Assembly (NCBI GenBank): GCA_025927935.1
Contig: JAICKM010000120.1
Span: 1-12,424 of the forward strand
From: Chloroflexia bacterium
GTDB lineage: Bacteria; Chloroflexota; Chloroflexia; QHBQ01; JADMIH01
DNA length: 12,424 nt
Direction of reading: 5' to 3'
Shown here: positions 5,426 through 12,424 of the stretch, one piece after another
Layout: each line of letters begins with the position of its first letter
Position numbering within the stretch: position 1 is the stretch's first letter
Program-made: the position numbers and the translations under genes
The notes under the pieces: model-generated
Seen by the model: only the letters and a program-made list of their open reading frames with translations
Told to the model about the DNA's origin: nothing
Databases searched by the model: none

Positions 5426-6577
5426 CTACCCCGCCTTGCGCGCGGCTGGCGCTTCTTCCGCCAGCCGCGCCTGCAACAATCGCATCACCTGGGCTTCGTC
5501 CGCTTGAAGGTCCGATTGTTCCTCGGCCACCGCGTCGACCCGCTGTTTCACTGCGTCCACCATCGAGCCGTCGAGATAGGACTCGATGATCGCCGGGTGG
5601 ACATAGCACTTGCGGCACACGGCGGGCGTATTGCCCAGCCGCTCAGCCACCCGCTCAATGGCCTGCACCACGTTCTTCTTCGCCTGGGTCTCCGTCTCGC
5701 CGGCCTCGAACTCCTGCAAGGCCATCGCGGCCAGCACCGTCCCGGCCCAGGTGCGGAAGTCCTTGGCCGTGAAGTCCTGCCCGCTGATCTCACGCAGATA
5801 CGCGTTCACATCGTCCGAGTCGATGGTTTGGAGCGCGCCTGTCTCGTCCTTGTACTCAAACAGATCCTGCCCCGGCAAGCCCTGGCAGCGCTTAATCACC
5901 GCGGCCACACGCCGATCCCGCACGTCGATGTCATGCTCCACGCCACTCTTGCCGCGAAAGCGGAAGCGGACCTTCGATCCCTCGACCTCGACATGCTCGT
6001 TGCGCAGCGTGGTTAGCCCGTAGGACTCGTTGGCCCGCGCATATTCCTCGTTGCCCACGCGGATAAAGGTCGTTTCGAGCAGGCGCACCACCGTCGCCAG
6101 CACCTTCTCACGGGGCAACCCCGGCAGGGCGAGGTCATGGGCCACCCGTTCGCGGATCTGCGGCAGCGCCTGCCCGAAGGCCATCATGCGCCCGTATTTC
6201 GTCTCGTCGCGGACCGCGCGCCACTTGGGGTGGTAACGATACTGCTTGCGTCCCCTGGCGTCGCGCCCCGTAGCCTGGATATGGCCGCGCGGATCGGTGC
6301 AAATCCAGACCTCGGTCCAGGCGGGCGGGATCGCCAGCGCCTTAATCCGCTGCAACTTGTCCGGATCGTCAATCACGCTACCGTCGGGCGCGATGTAGCG
6401 GAACCCGTCACCGGCCTTCTCTCGCCGGATGCCTGGCTTTTTCTTTCGGGTATCGACATAGCGCAACCCGGCCGCTTTCGCCGACTGCGCCGGGTCCGTG
6501 ATAAGATCGGGGTCGGTGGCAGGAGTAGTGGTCTGGTTCATGCGCGCTGTAAAAGCAAATGAGGTGCCAAGGTACAT
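5426..6577 (-). CDS. DNA topoisomerase IB (poxvirus/bacterial type)
   Basis: 383 aa. It relaxes supercoiled DNA by a transient 3'-phosphotyrosyl link, without ATP. The start at ATG 6577 has AGGGA (6588-6584) six bases upstream; ATG 6541 (MNQTTT) is an alternative with no ribosome site. The N-terminal DNA-binding domain has GIRREKAGDGFRYIAPDG (49-66), AIPPAWTEVWIC (82-93) and GHIQATGRDARGRKQYRYH (98-116). The catalytic domain holds Arg173 (FIRVGNEEYA), Lys210 (GKSG), Arg275 (DFRTWAG) and the nucleophile Tyr325 (CRKCYVHPAI). Asn316 (LGNTP) takes the place of the poxviral histidine, as known for bacterial enzymes. All catalytic residues are present and the length is normal. It is preceded by the terminator of the nuo operon and a dyad over its ribosome site. 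A perfect 11-bp inverted repeat lies in its last codons. Confidence 0.95.
   Translation of the reverse strand: MYLGTSFAFTARMNQTTTPATDPDLITDPAQSAKAAGLRYVDTRKKKPGIRREKAGDGFRYIAPDGSVIDDPDKLQRIKALAIPPAWTEVWICTDPRGHIQATGRDARGRKQYRYHPKWRAVRDETKYGRMMAFGQALPQIRERVAHDLALPGLPREKVLATVVRLLETTFIRVGNEEYARANESYGLTTLRNEHVEVEGSKVRFRFRGKSGVEHDIDVRDRRVAAVIKRCQGLPGQDLFEYKDETGALQTIDSDDVNAYLREISGQDFTAKDFRTWAGTVLAAMALQEFEAGETETQAKKNVVQAIERVAERLGNTPAVCRKCYVHPAIIESYLDGSMVDAVKQRVDAVAEEQSDLQADEAQVMRLLQARLAEEAPAARKAG
5440..5470 (-). repeat. Perfect 11-bp inverted repeat at the 3' end of the topoisomerase gene
   Basis: GCGCGGCTGGC (5440-5450) and GCCAGCCGCGC (5460-5470) pair perfectly around a 9-base loop. It is inside the coding sequence, ending about 12 bases before the stop codon on the minus strand. 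No T run follows, so it is at most a transcript-stabilising or Rho-blocking hairpin. Confidence 0.5.
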
Positions 6578-6579
6578 AA

Positions 6580-6612
6580 CCTATCCCTACCGTGCCCCGC
6601 CGCAGGGATAGG
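6580..6612 (-). promoter_or_regulatory. Perfect 9-bp dyad over the topoisomerase ribosome site
   Basis: CCTATCCCT (6580-6588) and AGGGATAGG (6604-6612) are exact inverted repeats with a 15-base spacer. Read on the minus strand, the promoter-proximal arm is followed by the second arm AGGGATAGG, then TT and the ATG at 6577. The arm contains the AGGGA ribosome site, so in RNA the hairpin would hide it. As DNA it could equally be an operator. No clear -35/-10 pair was found between it and the nuo terminator. Confidence 0.55.
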
Positions 6613-6617
6613 ATCAG

Positions 6618-6655
6618 AAATAAAAGCGGCGCCTTGCCCGGAAGCAAGGCGCCGC
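6618..6655 (-). terminator. Intrinsic terminator of the nuo operon
   Basis: On the minus strand a perfect 12-bp stem (6655-6644 with 6637-6626, GCGGCGCCTTGC and its complement) encloses a 6-base loop and is followed by TTTTATTT (6625-6618). It lies 28 bases after the nuoN stop codon, and closes the complex I transcription unit before the topoisomerase gene. Confidence 0.95.
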
Positions 6656-6683
6656 GGTAAACGCGAGTTTGCGGGGGCTGGGC

Positions 6684-8213
6684 CTAGCGCCCGGCCAGGG
6701 CGGGCAAGATGCCGCTGATCACCAGCGGGGTCGAGAGTTGGGTCATGCCCAGGAAGAGGCCACCCAGGATGAACAGCACCACCGTCGCCAGGGCGGTGAA
6801 GACCAGGCCGCTGTTGACCAGGGTCGCGGGCCGCGCCACCAGCGTCGTCTGTGGCGTCTCGAAGTACATGTACCAGATGATGCGCAGGTAGTAGAAAGTC
6901 GCCACGGCGCTGTTGAGCACGCCGATCACGGCCAACCAGACCAGGTTCGAGTTGATCGCCGCCAGGAAAACGTAGTACTTGCCCAGGAAGCCGATGGTCG
7001 GCGGGATGCCGGCCAGCGAGAGCATGAGCAGCAGCATGGTGGCGGCGGGCAGCGGCGCCCAACTCGACAGGCCGCGGTAATCGTTCAGGAACTCCGTGCC
7101 GCCGTTGCGCTCCATCCAGATCACCAGGCCGAAGGCGCCCATGTTCATGAAGACGTAGGCGAACAGGTAGAACAGGATGCTGGCGACCGCCTGGTTGCCG
7201 TTCACCCCGGCCACTTTGGTCGGGTCATAGGAGGCGACGGCCACCAGGATGTAGCCGGTGTGGGCAATGCTGGAGTAGGCCAGCATGCGCTTTACGCTGC
7301 GCTGGGCCAGGGCGATCACGTTGCCCACGGTCATCGTCAGCACGGAGAGGACGGCGATGACCGGCACCCATTGTTGCCAGGCCGGCCCCAACCCCTCGAT
7401 CAGGATGCGCACGATCGCCGCGAACCCCGCAGCCTTGGGTCCCACCGACATGATCGCCGTGACCGGCGTGGGCGCCCCCTGGTAGGCGTCGGGCGTCCAC
7501 ATATGGAAGGGCACCGCGGCCACCTTGAAGCCGAGGCCGGCCACGATGAGCAGGGTCGCCAGCAGCAACCCACCCTGGCCCGCCGCGCCACTCGCCACCA
7601 GGCCGCGCACCTGCGTGGCGATCAGCGGGATATTGGTGGTGCCGGTCATGCCGTACAACCAGGCCATGCCGTAGACCAGGATCGCCGTGGCGAAGGTGCC
7701 AAGCAAGAAGTACTTCAGCGCGCCCTCGTTCGACATCCGGTTGTTGCGGGCAAAGCCTGTCATGATATAGGTCGCGATGGACGACAGTTCAATGCCGACG
7801 AAGACGCCGGTCAGGTCCTGGGAAGCGGCGACGACCATGATGCCCAGCGTGGCGAGGGCCAGCACGGAGTAGAAGTCGCCGAGCGGCATGCCCTTTTCCT
7901 CGATATAGTTGGCGGCAAAGACCACGCCGATCAGCGCGGACAGCAAGGCCAGCACGCGGAACCACAGCCCCAGTTTGTCCAGCACGATCATGCCGCTAAA
8001 CGAGGTCAACGGCATGTCCGGGTTGACAAAGTAGAGGAAGCAGGCGGCCAGGGCCAGGAAATAGCCCACGGCGCTGACCCAGGTCAGCACCCCCTTGCGG
8101 CCCTTGGGCAGGAACAGGTCGCCCAGGACCACCACAATCGCCAGGAGCGTGACGATGATCTCCGGCACGATGGTATTAAAATCAATGCTGGGCAACGGAA
8201 TGGCTGGTGGCAT
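6684..8213 (-). CDS. nuoN: NADH-quinone oxidoreductase subunit N
   Basis: 509 aa, usual length. It is the antiporter-like subunit nearest the hydrophilic arm in the complex I membrane domain, and pumps protons using energy from NADH oxidation by quinone. About 14 membrane helices are visible. Key channel residues are present: Glu142 in GIELSSIATY, Lys230 in GFKVAAVPFHMWTPD, Lys260 in SVGPKAAGF, Lys412 in GIPPTIGFLGKYYVF; KRMLAYSSIAHTGY (308-321) is the typical loop. The ATG at 8213 has GAGGTG (8223-8218) four bases upstream. It is the last gene of the nuoK-L-M-N series, 44 bases after nuoM, and is followed by a strong terminator. Confidence 0.97.
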   Translation of the reverse strand: MPPAIPLPSIDFNTIVPEIIVTLLAIVVVLGDLFLPKGRKGVLTWVSAVGYFLALAACFLYFVNPDMPLTSFSGMIVLDKLGLWFRVLALLSALIGVVFAANYIEEKGMPLGDFYSVLALATLGIMVVAASQDLTGVFVGIELSSIATYIMTGFARNNRMSNEGALKYFLLGTFATAILVYGMAWLYGMTGTTNIPLIATQVRGLVASGAAGQGGLLLATLLIVAGLGFKVAAVPFHMWTPDAYQGAPTPVTAIMSVGPKAAGFAAIVRILIEGLGPAWQQWVPVIAVLSVLTMTVGNVIALAQRSVKRMLAYSSIAHTGYILVAVASYDPTKVAGVNGNQAVASILFYLFAYVFMNMGAFGLVIWMERNGGTEFLNDYRGLSSWAPLPAATMLLLMLSLAGIPPTIGFLGKYYVFLAAINSNLVWLAVIGVLNSAVATFYYLRIIWYMYFETPQTTLVARPATLVNSGLVFTALATVVLFILGGLFLGMTQLSTPLVISGILPALAGR

Positions 8214-8237
8214 TATTCACCTCAGTAAGGTTCGAGC

Positions 8238-8258
8238 GCGACCCGCGCGGCGGGTCGC
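8238..8258 (-). promoter_or_regulatory. Intercistronic hairpin between nuoM and nuoN
   Basis: GCGACCCG (8238-8245) and CGGGTCGC (8251-8258) form a perfect 8-bp stem with a 5-base loop, touching the nuoM stop codon. No T run follows, so readthrough into nuoN is expected. It could protect or process the message, or space the ribosomes. Confidence 0.45.
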
Positions 8259-9850
8259 TAGCGCATCAAGTGTCCCAGGAACGCGACCACCTCCGGCGAG
8301 GCCATGCTGACGGCGACTTTATGCAGCAGCGCGTCGTTGCCCGGTCGCATCAGATCAAAGAACGGCTGCGGATAGACGCCCATGAAAATGCTCAACAGCA
8401 CCAGGGGCACCAGGCCGATCACCTCCAGCCGGTTGAGATCGCGGAAGCCCGCCGAACTCGCCTTCGGCTGCTGGAACATCACCCGCTGGAACATCCAGAG
8501 CAAGTACCAGGCGGCGAAGATGATCACCGCCGTGGTGACGGCCCCGGCCACCCAATTGGCGCGGAAGGCGCCCAGCATCACCAGGAATTCGCCGATGAAT
8601 CCGCTGAGCAGCGGCAACCCCAGCGACCCCATGGTCACGATCATGAACAGCAGCGAGAAGAACGGCATCTTTTTCGTAAGCCCGCCCATGGCCGCGATCT
8701 CGCGGGTATGCAGCCGGTTGTAGATGACGCCCACGCAGAGGAAGAGCGCCCCCGTCAGGAAGCCGTGGCTCAGCATGACGATGACCGCGCCGTCGATGCC
8801 CTGCACCGCATTGGCGTACTGCGGCCCGCTGAGCCAGATGGCCGTGAACAGGCCCAGGGTCACAAAGCCCATATGGCTCACCGACGAATAGGCGACCAGC
8901 TTCTTCAAGTCGGGCTGGACCAGCGAGACCAGCGCGCCGTAAATGATGGCGATCACCGAGAGCACCACCATCACCGGGGCCAGGGCCGCCGAGCCGTCGG
9001 GCGTCATGGGCAGGGCGAAGCGGATGAAGCCGTAGGCGCCCATCTTCAGCAGCACGCCGGCCAGGATGATCGACCCGGCCGTGGGCGCCTGCACGTGCGC
9101 GTCGGGGAGCCAGGTATGGAGCGGGAACATCGGCACCTTGACGGCGAAGGCCGCCGCGAAGGCCAGGAAGACCCAGGTCTGGAAGTCGCGCAACTGGCTG
9201 CCGTGGACGGTCATATACTGCGTGATCTGCACGATGTCCAGCGTCGCCGTGCCGCCGCCGGTGCCGGTTTGCAGGTACAGGGCGATAATGGCGACGAGCA
9301 TCAGCAGCGACCCCGCCAGCGTATAGAGGAAGAACTTGAGCGCCGCATAGACCCGGTTGCCGCTGCCCCAGATCCCGATCAGCAGGGCCATGGGCACGAG
9401 CATAAGCTCCCAGAAAATGTAGAATAGGAAGAAGTTCAGGCTGACGAACACGCCGATCATGCCCGTTTCCAGCACCAGCAGCCAGATGTAAAACTCGCGC
9501 TCCCGCTTCTGGATGGGGTCCCAGGAGACCAGCACCGAGACCAGCGTCAGTATCGTGGTCAGGATGATCAGCATCATCGCCAGGCCGTCGATGCCCATGT
9601 GGTAGGTGATGCCCAACTGGTTGAACCAGGGCACATTGACCTCGAACTGCATATTCGCCAACCCCGCCCCGGCGATCAACCCCGGCGCGTAGTTATAGAA
9701 AGGCAGCAGGACCAGCGACAGCACCAGATCGATGGCTGCGCCAATCGTGGCGATGACCTTGAACTGCGGCGTCTGCCACATCGGCAATAACAGGATGATC
9801 ACGAAGACAATGGGCACAAACGTGATCAGGGTCAGGATCCAGTCGTTCAC
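8258..9850 (-). CDS. nuoM: NADH-quinone oxidoreductase subunit M
   Basis: 530 aa from GTG 9850, chosen because GAGGGG (9862-9857) lies six bases upstream; the frame is open further to 10060 but that would run deep into nuoL. It is the middle antiporter-like proton-pumping subunit of complex I. Motifs: IDGLAMML (87-94), Glu148 in FWELMLVPMALL, Lys238 in AFAVKVPMFPLHTWLPDAH, Lys269 in GVLLKMGAYG, KKLVAYSSVSHMGF, SHGFLTGALFL, and GLPLLSGFIGEFLVM, where glutamate is the usual NuoM residue in place of the lysine. About 14 membrane helices. It follows nuoL by 26 bases and precedes nuoN by 44, in the standard order. Confidence 0.97.
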   Translation of the reverse strand: MNDWILTLITFVPIVFVIILLLPMWQTPQFKVIATIGAAIDLVLSLVLLPFYNYAPGLIAGAGLANMQFEVNVPWFNQLGITYHMGIDGLAMMLIILTTILTLVSVLVSWDPIQKREREFYIWLLVLETGMIGVFVSLNFFLFYIFWELMLVPMALLIGIWGSGNRVYAALKFFLYTLAGSLLMLVAIIALYLQTGTGGGTATLDIVQITQYMTVHGSQLRDFQTWVFLAFAAAFAVKVPMFPLHTWLPDAHVQAPTAGSIILAGVLLKMGAYGFIRFALPMTPDGSAALAPVMVVLSVIAIIYGALVSLVQPDLKKLVAYSSVSHMGFVTLGLFTAIWLSGPQYANAVQGIDGAVIVMLSHGFLTGALFLCVGVIYNRLHTREIAAMGGLTKKMPFFSLLFMIVTMGSLGLPLLSGFIGEFLVMLGAFRANWVAGAVTTAVIIFAAWYLLWMFQRVMFQQPKASSAGFRDLNRLEVIGLVPLVLLSIFMGVYPQPFFDLMRPGNDALLHKVAVSMASPEVVAFLGHLMR

Positions 9851-9876
9851 AGGTATCCCCTCGCACTCGAAGCTGG

Positions 9877-12108
9877 TTACTTGGCGACCAGCGTGGAAAC
9901 CAACACGTATCCGAGCAAGACAAATACGCCGAGCACGATGGCAAAGGCGTAGTTGGCGACGAAGCCGGTCTGCGTCTGGCGCAAGCGGGCGCCGCCCCAA
10001 CGGAACAACCCGGCCACGCCGTTGACGGCGCCGTCGATCACGTTGCGGTCGAAGGCCCACAGCCCGTTCGCCAGGGCCTTGCCGCCGCGCACGAAGACCA
10101 GGTCATAGAGTTCGTCGAAGTACCAGCGCATACGCAGCGCCCGGTACAGGGACGGGATCCAGCCGGAGATCGTCTCGGCGGCGCTGCTGGGCCGCCAGTA
10201 GAGCAGGAAGGCCAGGCCGATCCCGGCGATGGCGAACAACACGCTCACGAACTGTAACGTCAGCGTCTGCCCGACGTGAGCCTCAGAGTAGCCGCTGACC
10301 GGCGCCTCGTGGAGCACCGAGCGGAACACCGGCTCCAGGTACTGGTGGAACAGGCCGGCTTCGGGCGGGAAGCCCAGGAAGCCGACGACCGTCGCCGCCC
10401 CGGCCAGGATCACCAGCGGGATCGTCATCACCAGCGGGGACTCGTGCGGGTGGACCACCGCGGGGTCCCAGTGGCGCCGGTTGAAGAAGACCAGGAAGAC
10501 CAGGCGGAACATATAGAAAGCGGTCAGGAACGAGCCGATCCAGAGCAGCCCGCCCACTACCGGGAAGCCGTTGAGGATGGTGCCGCTGATGATCTCGTCC
10601 TTGCTCCAGAAGCCCGCGAACGGCACGATCCCGGCGTTCGCCAGGGCGCCGATGATAAAGGTAATCGCCGTGACCTTCATGTACGGGAACAGCCCGCCCA
10701 TCCAGCGAATATCCTGGCCGTCCTTGCCCTCGCTCTCCAGGTCGTGCATCCCGTGCAGCACCGAGCCGGAGCCGAGGAAGAGCAGGCCCTTGAAGAAGGC
10801 GTGGGTGAACAGGTGGAAGATGGCGGCGATCCAGACGCCCGCGCCCAGGCCCGCGAACATATAGCCAAGCTGGCTGACCGTCGAATAAGCAACGACCTGC
10901 TTGAGGTCGGTGGCCGTGCAAGCGATGGTCGCCCCGACCAGGGCCGTGACCGTGCCGATAATCAGCACGACCAGCATGGCGTCCGGCGCCTGGTGGAAGA
11001 GCGGGTTGGAGCGGGCCACCATGTAGACGCCCGCCGTCACCATCGTCGCCGCGTGGATCAGGGCGCTCACCGGGGTAGGGCCAGCCATGGCGTCGGGCAG
11101 CCAGACGTGTAGCGGGAACTGCGCCGACTTGCCCATAGCGCCCATGAACAGCAGCAAGCAGACGATGGTCATGTTGCCCAGAACAAAGTGGCCCCCCTGT
11201 GTCGGCGCCATGGGGAAGATATCGCCGAACGCGAGCGTGCCGAAATTGATGAACAACAGAATGATGCCGATTGTGAAACCGAAGTCGCCGATACGGTTGA
11301 CGATAAACGCCTTCTTCGACGCCTCAAAGGGCACGTCTTTGCGTATAAAGCCCTTGCGATCCTGGAACCAGTCGCGCTTTTGATACCAGAACCCGATCAG
11401 CAGATAGGACGAGAGGCCCACCAGTTCCCAACCGACGAAGAGCATCAGATAATTGTTCGCCAGCACCAGCACCAGCATACTGAAGACGAACAGGTTGAGG
11501 AAGCTGAAGAAGCGGGCCAGGCCGCCGTCCTTTTGCAACGTACCCCGGATGCGCCAGCCGCCGTCGCCGGGCTTGTCCGCCGGATTGATCGGCGGCGTGC
11601 CCGACTCCGGCACGCTGCCCGACTCGCCCGCGCCCTGGCCGCCGTGCGCGTCCTGGGCGTCATGGCTCGCATGAGCATCGGCGGTACCGTGGGCCGGGGC
11701 GGCGGCGTGAGTGTCGTGTGCGCCGTGGTGGGCTTCGACCGACGGATCGCGGGCGTCTTCGCGCATATAGCCGATGGCATAGATATGCACCAGCGAGGCG
11801 ATGCCGGTGACAACCAGCAGCATCACCGCAGTCAGGCCGTCTACCCAGAAGCCCATGACGACGTTGAAATCGCCGGAGGGGATCCATGTGTAGAGCGTGG
11901 AGTTATAGGCGGCGCCGTTCCTGTCGGCCACATTGAAGGCGACCACAATCGAGATCAGCAGCGACACGATCACACAGGCCGTGGCGATATACGAAGCCAG
12001 AAGGCGCTGCCCACCGTTGGTGAGCGCGCGCCCACCGAAGCAGGTAATGAGCATGCCGGCCAGCGGTAGCGCCGGGATCAGCCAGATCAGGTTGAGAACA
12101 GAAGGCAT
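9877..12108 (-). CDS. nuoL: NADH-quinone oxidoreductase subunit L with a His-rich insertion
   Basis: 743 aa, longer than usual (about 610-670). It is the distal proton-pumping subunit of complex I, with a C-terminal lateral helix. The ATG 12108 has GGAGGG (12123-12118) nine bases upstream. Channel residues are present: Glu228 in VGWELVGLSSYLL, Lys327 in GKSAQFPLHVWLPDA, Lys440 in THAFFKGLLFLGSGS; AFIVNRIGDFGF (267-278) and AYSTVSQLGYMFAGLG are typical. The extra length is mostly residues 118-197, between helix 3 (VHIYAIGYM) and helix 4 (ARFFSFLNLFVFSM). This segment has eight histidines (127, 128, 131, 134, 140, 146, 149, 155) among Ala, Asp, Gly, then a Gly/Pro/Ser-rich part. Normal NuoL has only a few residues there. 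The reading frame and flanking helices are intact. Confidence 0.97.
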   Translation of the reverse strand: MPSVLNLIWLIPALPLAGMLITCFGGRALTNGGQRLLASYIATACVIVSLLISIVVAFNVADRNGAAYNSTLYTWIPSGDFNVVMGFWVDGLTAVMLLVVTGIASLVHIYAIGYMREDARDPSVEAHHGAHDTHAAAPAHGTADAHASHDAQDAHGGQGAGESGSVPESGTPPINPADKPGDGGWRIRGTLQKDGGLARFFSFLNLFVFSMLVLVLANNYLMLFVGWELVGLSSYLLIGFWYQKRDWFQDRKGFIRKDVPFEASKKAFIVNRIGDFGFTIGIILLFINFGTLAFGDIFPMAPTQGGHFVLGNMTIVCLLLFMGAMGKSAQFPLHVWLPDAMAGPTPVSALIHAATMVTAGVYMVARSNPLFHQAPDAMLVVLIIGTVTALVGATIACTATDLKQVVAYSTVSQLGYMFAGLGAGVWIAAIFHLFTHAFFKGLLFLGSGSVLHGMHDLESEGKDGQDIRWMGGLFPYMKVTAITFIIGALANAGIVPFAGFWSKDEIISGTILNGFPVVGGLLWIGSFLTAFYMFRLVFLVFFNRRHWDPAVVHPHESPLVMTIPLVILAGAATVVGFLGFPPEAGLFHQYLEPVFRSVLHEAPVSGYSEAHVGQTLTLQFVSVLFAIAGIGLAFLLYWRPSSAAETISGWIPSLYRALRMRWYFDELYDLVFVRGGKALANGLWAFDRNVIDGAVNGVAGLFRWGGARLRQTQTGFVANYAFAIVLGVFVLLGYVLVSTLVAK

Positions 12109-12154
12109 GGACCAATTCCCTCCGGGAAGCCATGAATTATCGGTTTAGCATGAT

Positions 12155-12172
12155 CGGCCCTGGCATGGGCCG
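12155..12172 (-). promoter_or_regulatory. Small hairpin in the nuoK-nuoL spacer
   Basis: CGGCCC (12155-12160) and GGGCCG (12167-12172) form a 6-bp stem with a 6-base loop in the 138-base spacer between nuoK and nuoL. No T run follows on the minus strand. The rest of the spacer (12109-12246) shows no gene; it holds the nuoL ribosome site and an isolated GATAAT (12141-12136, minus) with no matching -35. Confidence 0.35.
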
Positions 12173-12246
12173 GAAAACGGCACTCCACTCCTGCCGCCGG
12201 GAGCGCGACACCAGCGCACTCCGCGGGACCGGCGCCCGGCGCCGCG

Positions 12247-12424
12247 TCACTCCTTCATTATTTCCATCTCGGCGGCATCCACCGTCGGCTTGTGGCGCAC
12301 CAGGGCCATGATAATCGCCAGGCCCACGGCCGCTTCCGCCGCCGCGACTGTCACGACAAAGACCACGAACGCCTGCCCGGCCAGCGAATTCATCGCCGTG
12401 CCGAAAGCGACCAGCGTGATGTTC
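12247..12424 (-). CDS. nuoK: NADH-quinone oxidoreductase subunit K, C-terminal part (5' end outside window)
   Basis: The last 58 codons of NuoK are read from the window edge (first whole codon at 12423-12421) to the TGA at 12249-12247. It is a three-helix subunit of the proton path in the complex I membrane arm. The segment GQAFVVFVVTVAAAEAAVGL (partial residues 16-35) is a NuoK signature, with the conserved membrane glutamate at partial residue 30, followed by the usual short hydrophilic tail. It belongs to the same operon as nuoL-M-N; the 138-base gap to nuoL is larger than the other gaps. Confidence 0.95.
   Translation of the reverse strand, partial: NITLVAFGTAMNSLAGQAFVVFVVTVAAAEAAVGLAIIMALVRHKPTVDAAEMEIMKE

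Noticed and set aside
6669..8228. Long plus-strand open frame opposite nuoN (519 codons)
   Set aside because: Its product is a Gln/His/Arg/Asp-rich string with no domain, as expected for the antisense of a GC-rich membrane protein gene.
8207..9427. Long plus-strand open frame opposite nuoM
   Set aside because: Same low-complexity antisense composition; nuoM on the other strand is certain.
9851..10060. N-terminal extension of nuoM into nuoL
   Set aside because: It would overlap the end of nuoL by nearly 200 bases; GTG 9850 has a strong ribosome site and gives the usual NuoM N-terminus.
10276..12069. Long plus-strand open frames opposite nuoL
   Set aside because: Antisense shadows of a certain gene, rich in Asp, His and Arg with no recognisable motif.
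12136..12141. GATAAT as an internal -10 box before nuoL
   Set aside because: No -35 hexamer is seen at 16-18 bases upstream on that strand; kept only as a remark in the spacer.
1..12424. CRISPR array, insertion sequence, prophage or attachment site
   Set aside because: No regular spaced direct repeats, no transposase or integrase reading frame and no tRNA 3'-end duplication were seen.

Overview
The window is high-GC bacterial DNA. It most resembles Chloroflexota (Anaerolineae, Thermomicrobia and relatives). The grounds are a long Thr/Ala/Pro surface linker on a lipoprotein-like deacetylase, a zinc-ribbon/LppX-like anchored protein, a poxvirus-type topoisomerase IB, and a clustered nuoK-L-M-N end of a complex I operon. 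This placement is an inference from protein style, not from a marker gene.

Left part, plus strand (1-4164): the 3' end of a cytochrome P450; a GC-rich structured spacer; a tRNA-Val(CAC) with its own consensus-like promoter and intrinsic terminator; a secreted NodB-family polysaccharide deacetylase; an imperfect palindromic repeat of a dispersed-element type; and two overlapping genes for very hydrophobic proteins. I read the first of these two as a degenerate member of the NuoL/M/N-MrpD proton-pumping family that has lost its channel lysines. The second is an eight-helix protein that may be a NuoH/HyfC-like partner. This pair is the least ordinary content of the window.

Middle, minus strand (4167-6577): an anchored protein with an N-terminal zinc ribbon, a Pro/Tyr-rich spacer, one membrane helix and an LppX/LprAFG-like outer domain, preceded by a good promoter and a leader hairpin. 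Upstream of it lies a DNA topoisomerase IB whose ribosome binding site sits in a perfect 9-bp dyad.

Right part, minus strand (6618-12424): the distal end of a complex I operon in the order nuoK (partial), nuoL, nuoM, nuoN, closed by a strong intrinsic terminator. These proteins build the proton-pumping membrane arm of NADH:quinone oxidoreductase. NuoL carries an unusual His-rich insertion of about 80 residues.

No CRISPR array, transposase, phage gene or rRNA was seen. All gene calls rest on reading motifs by eye; no database search was possible.
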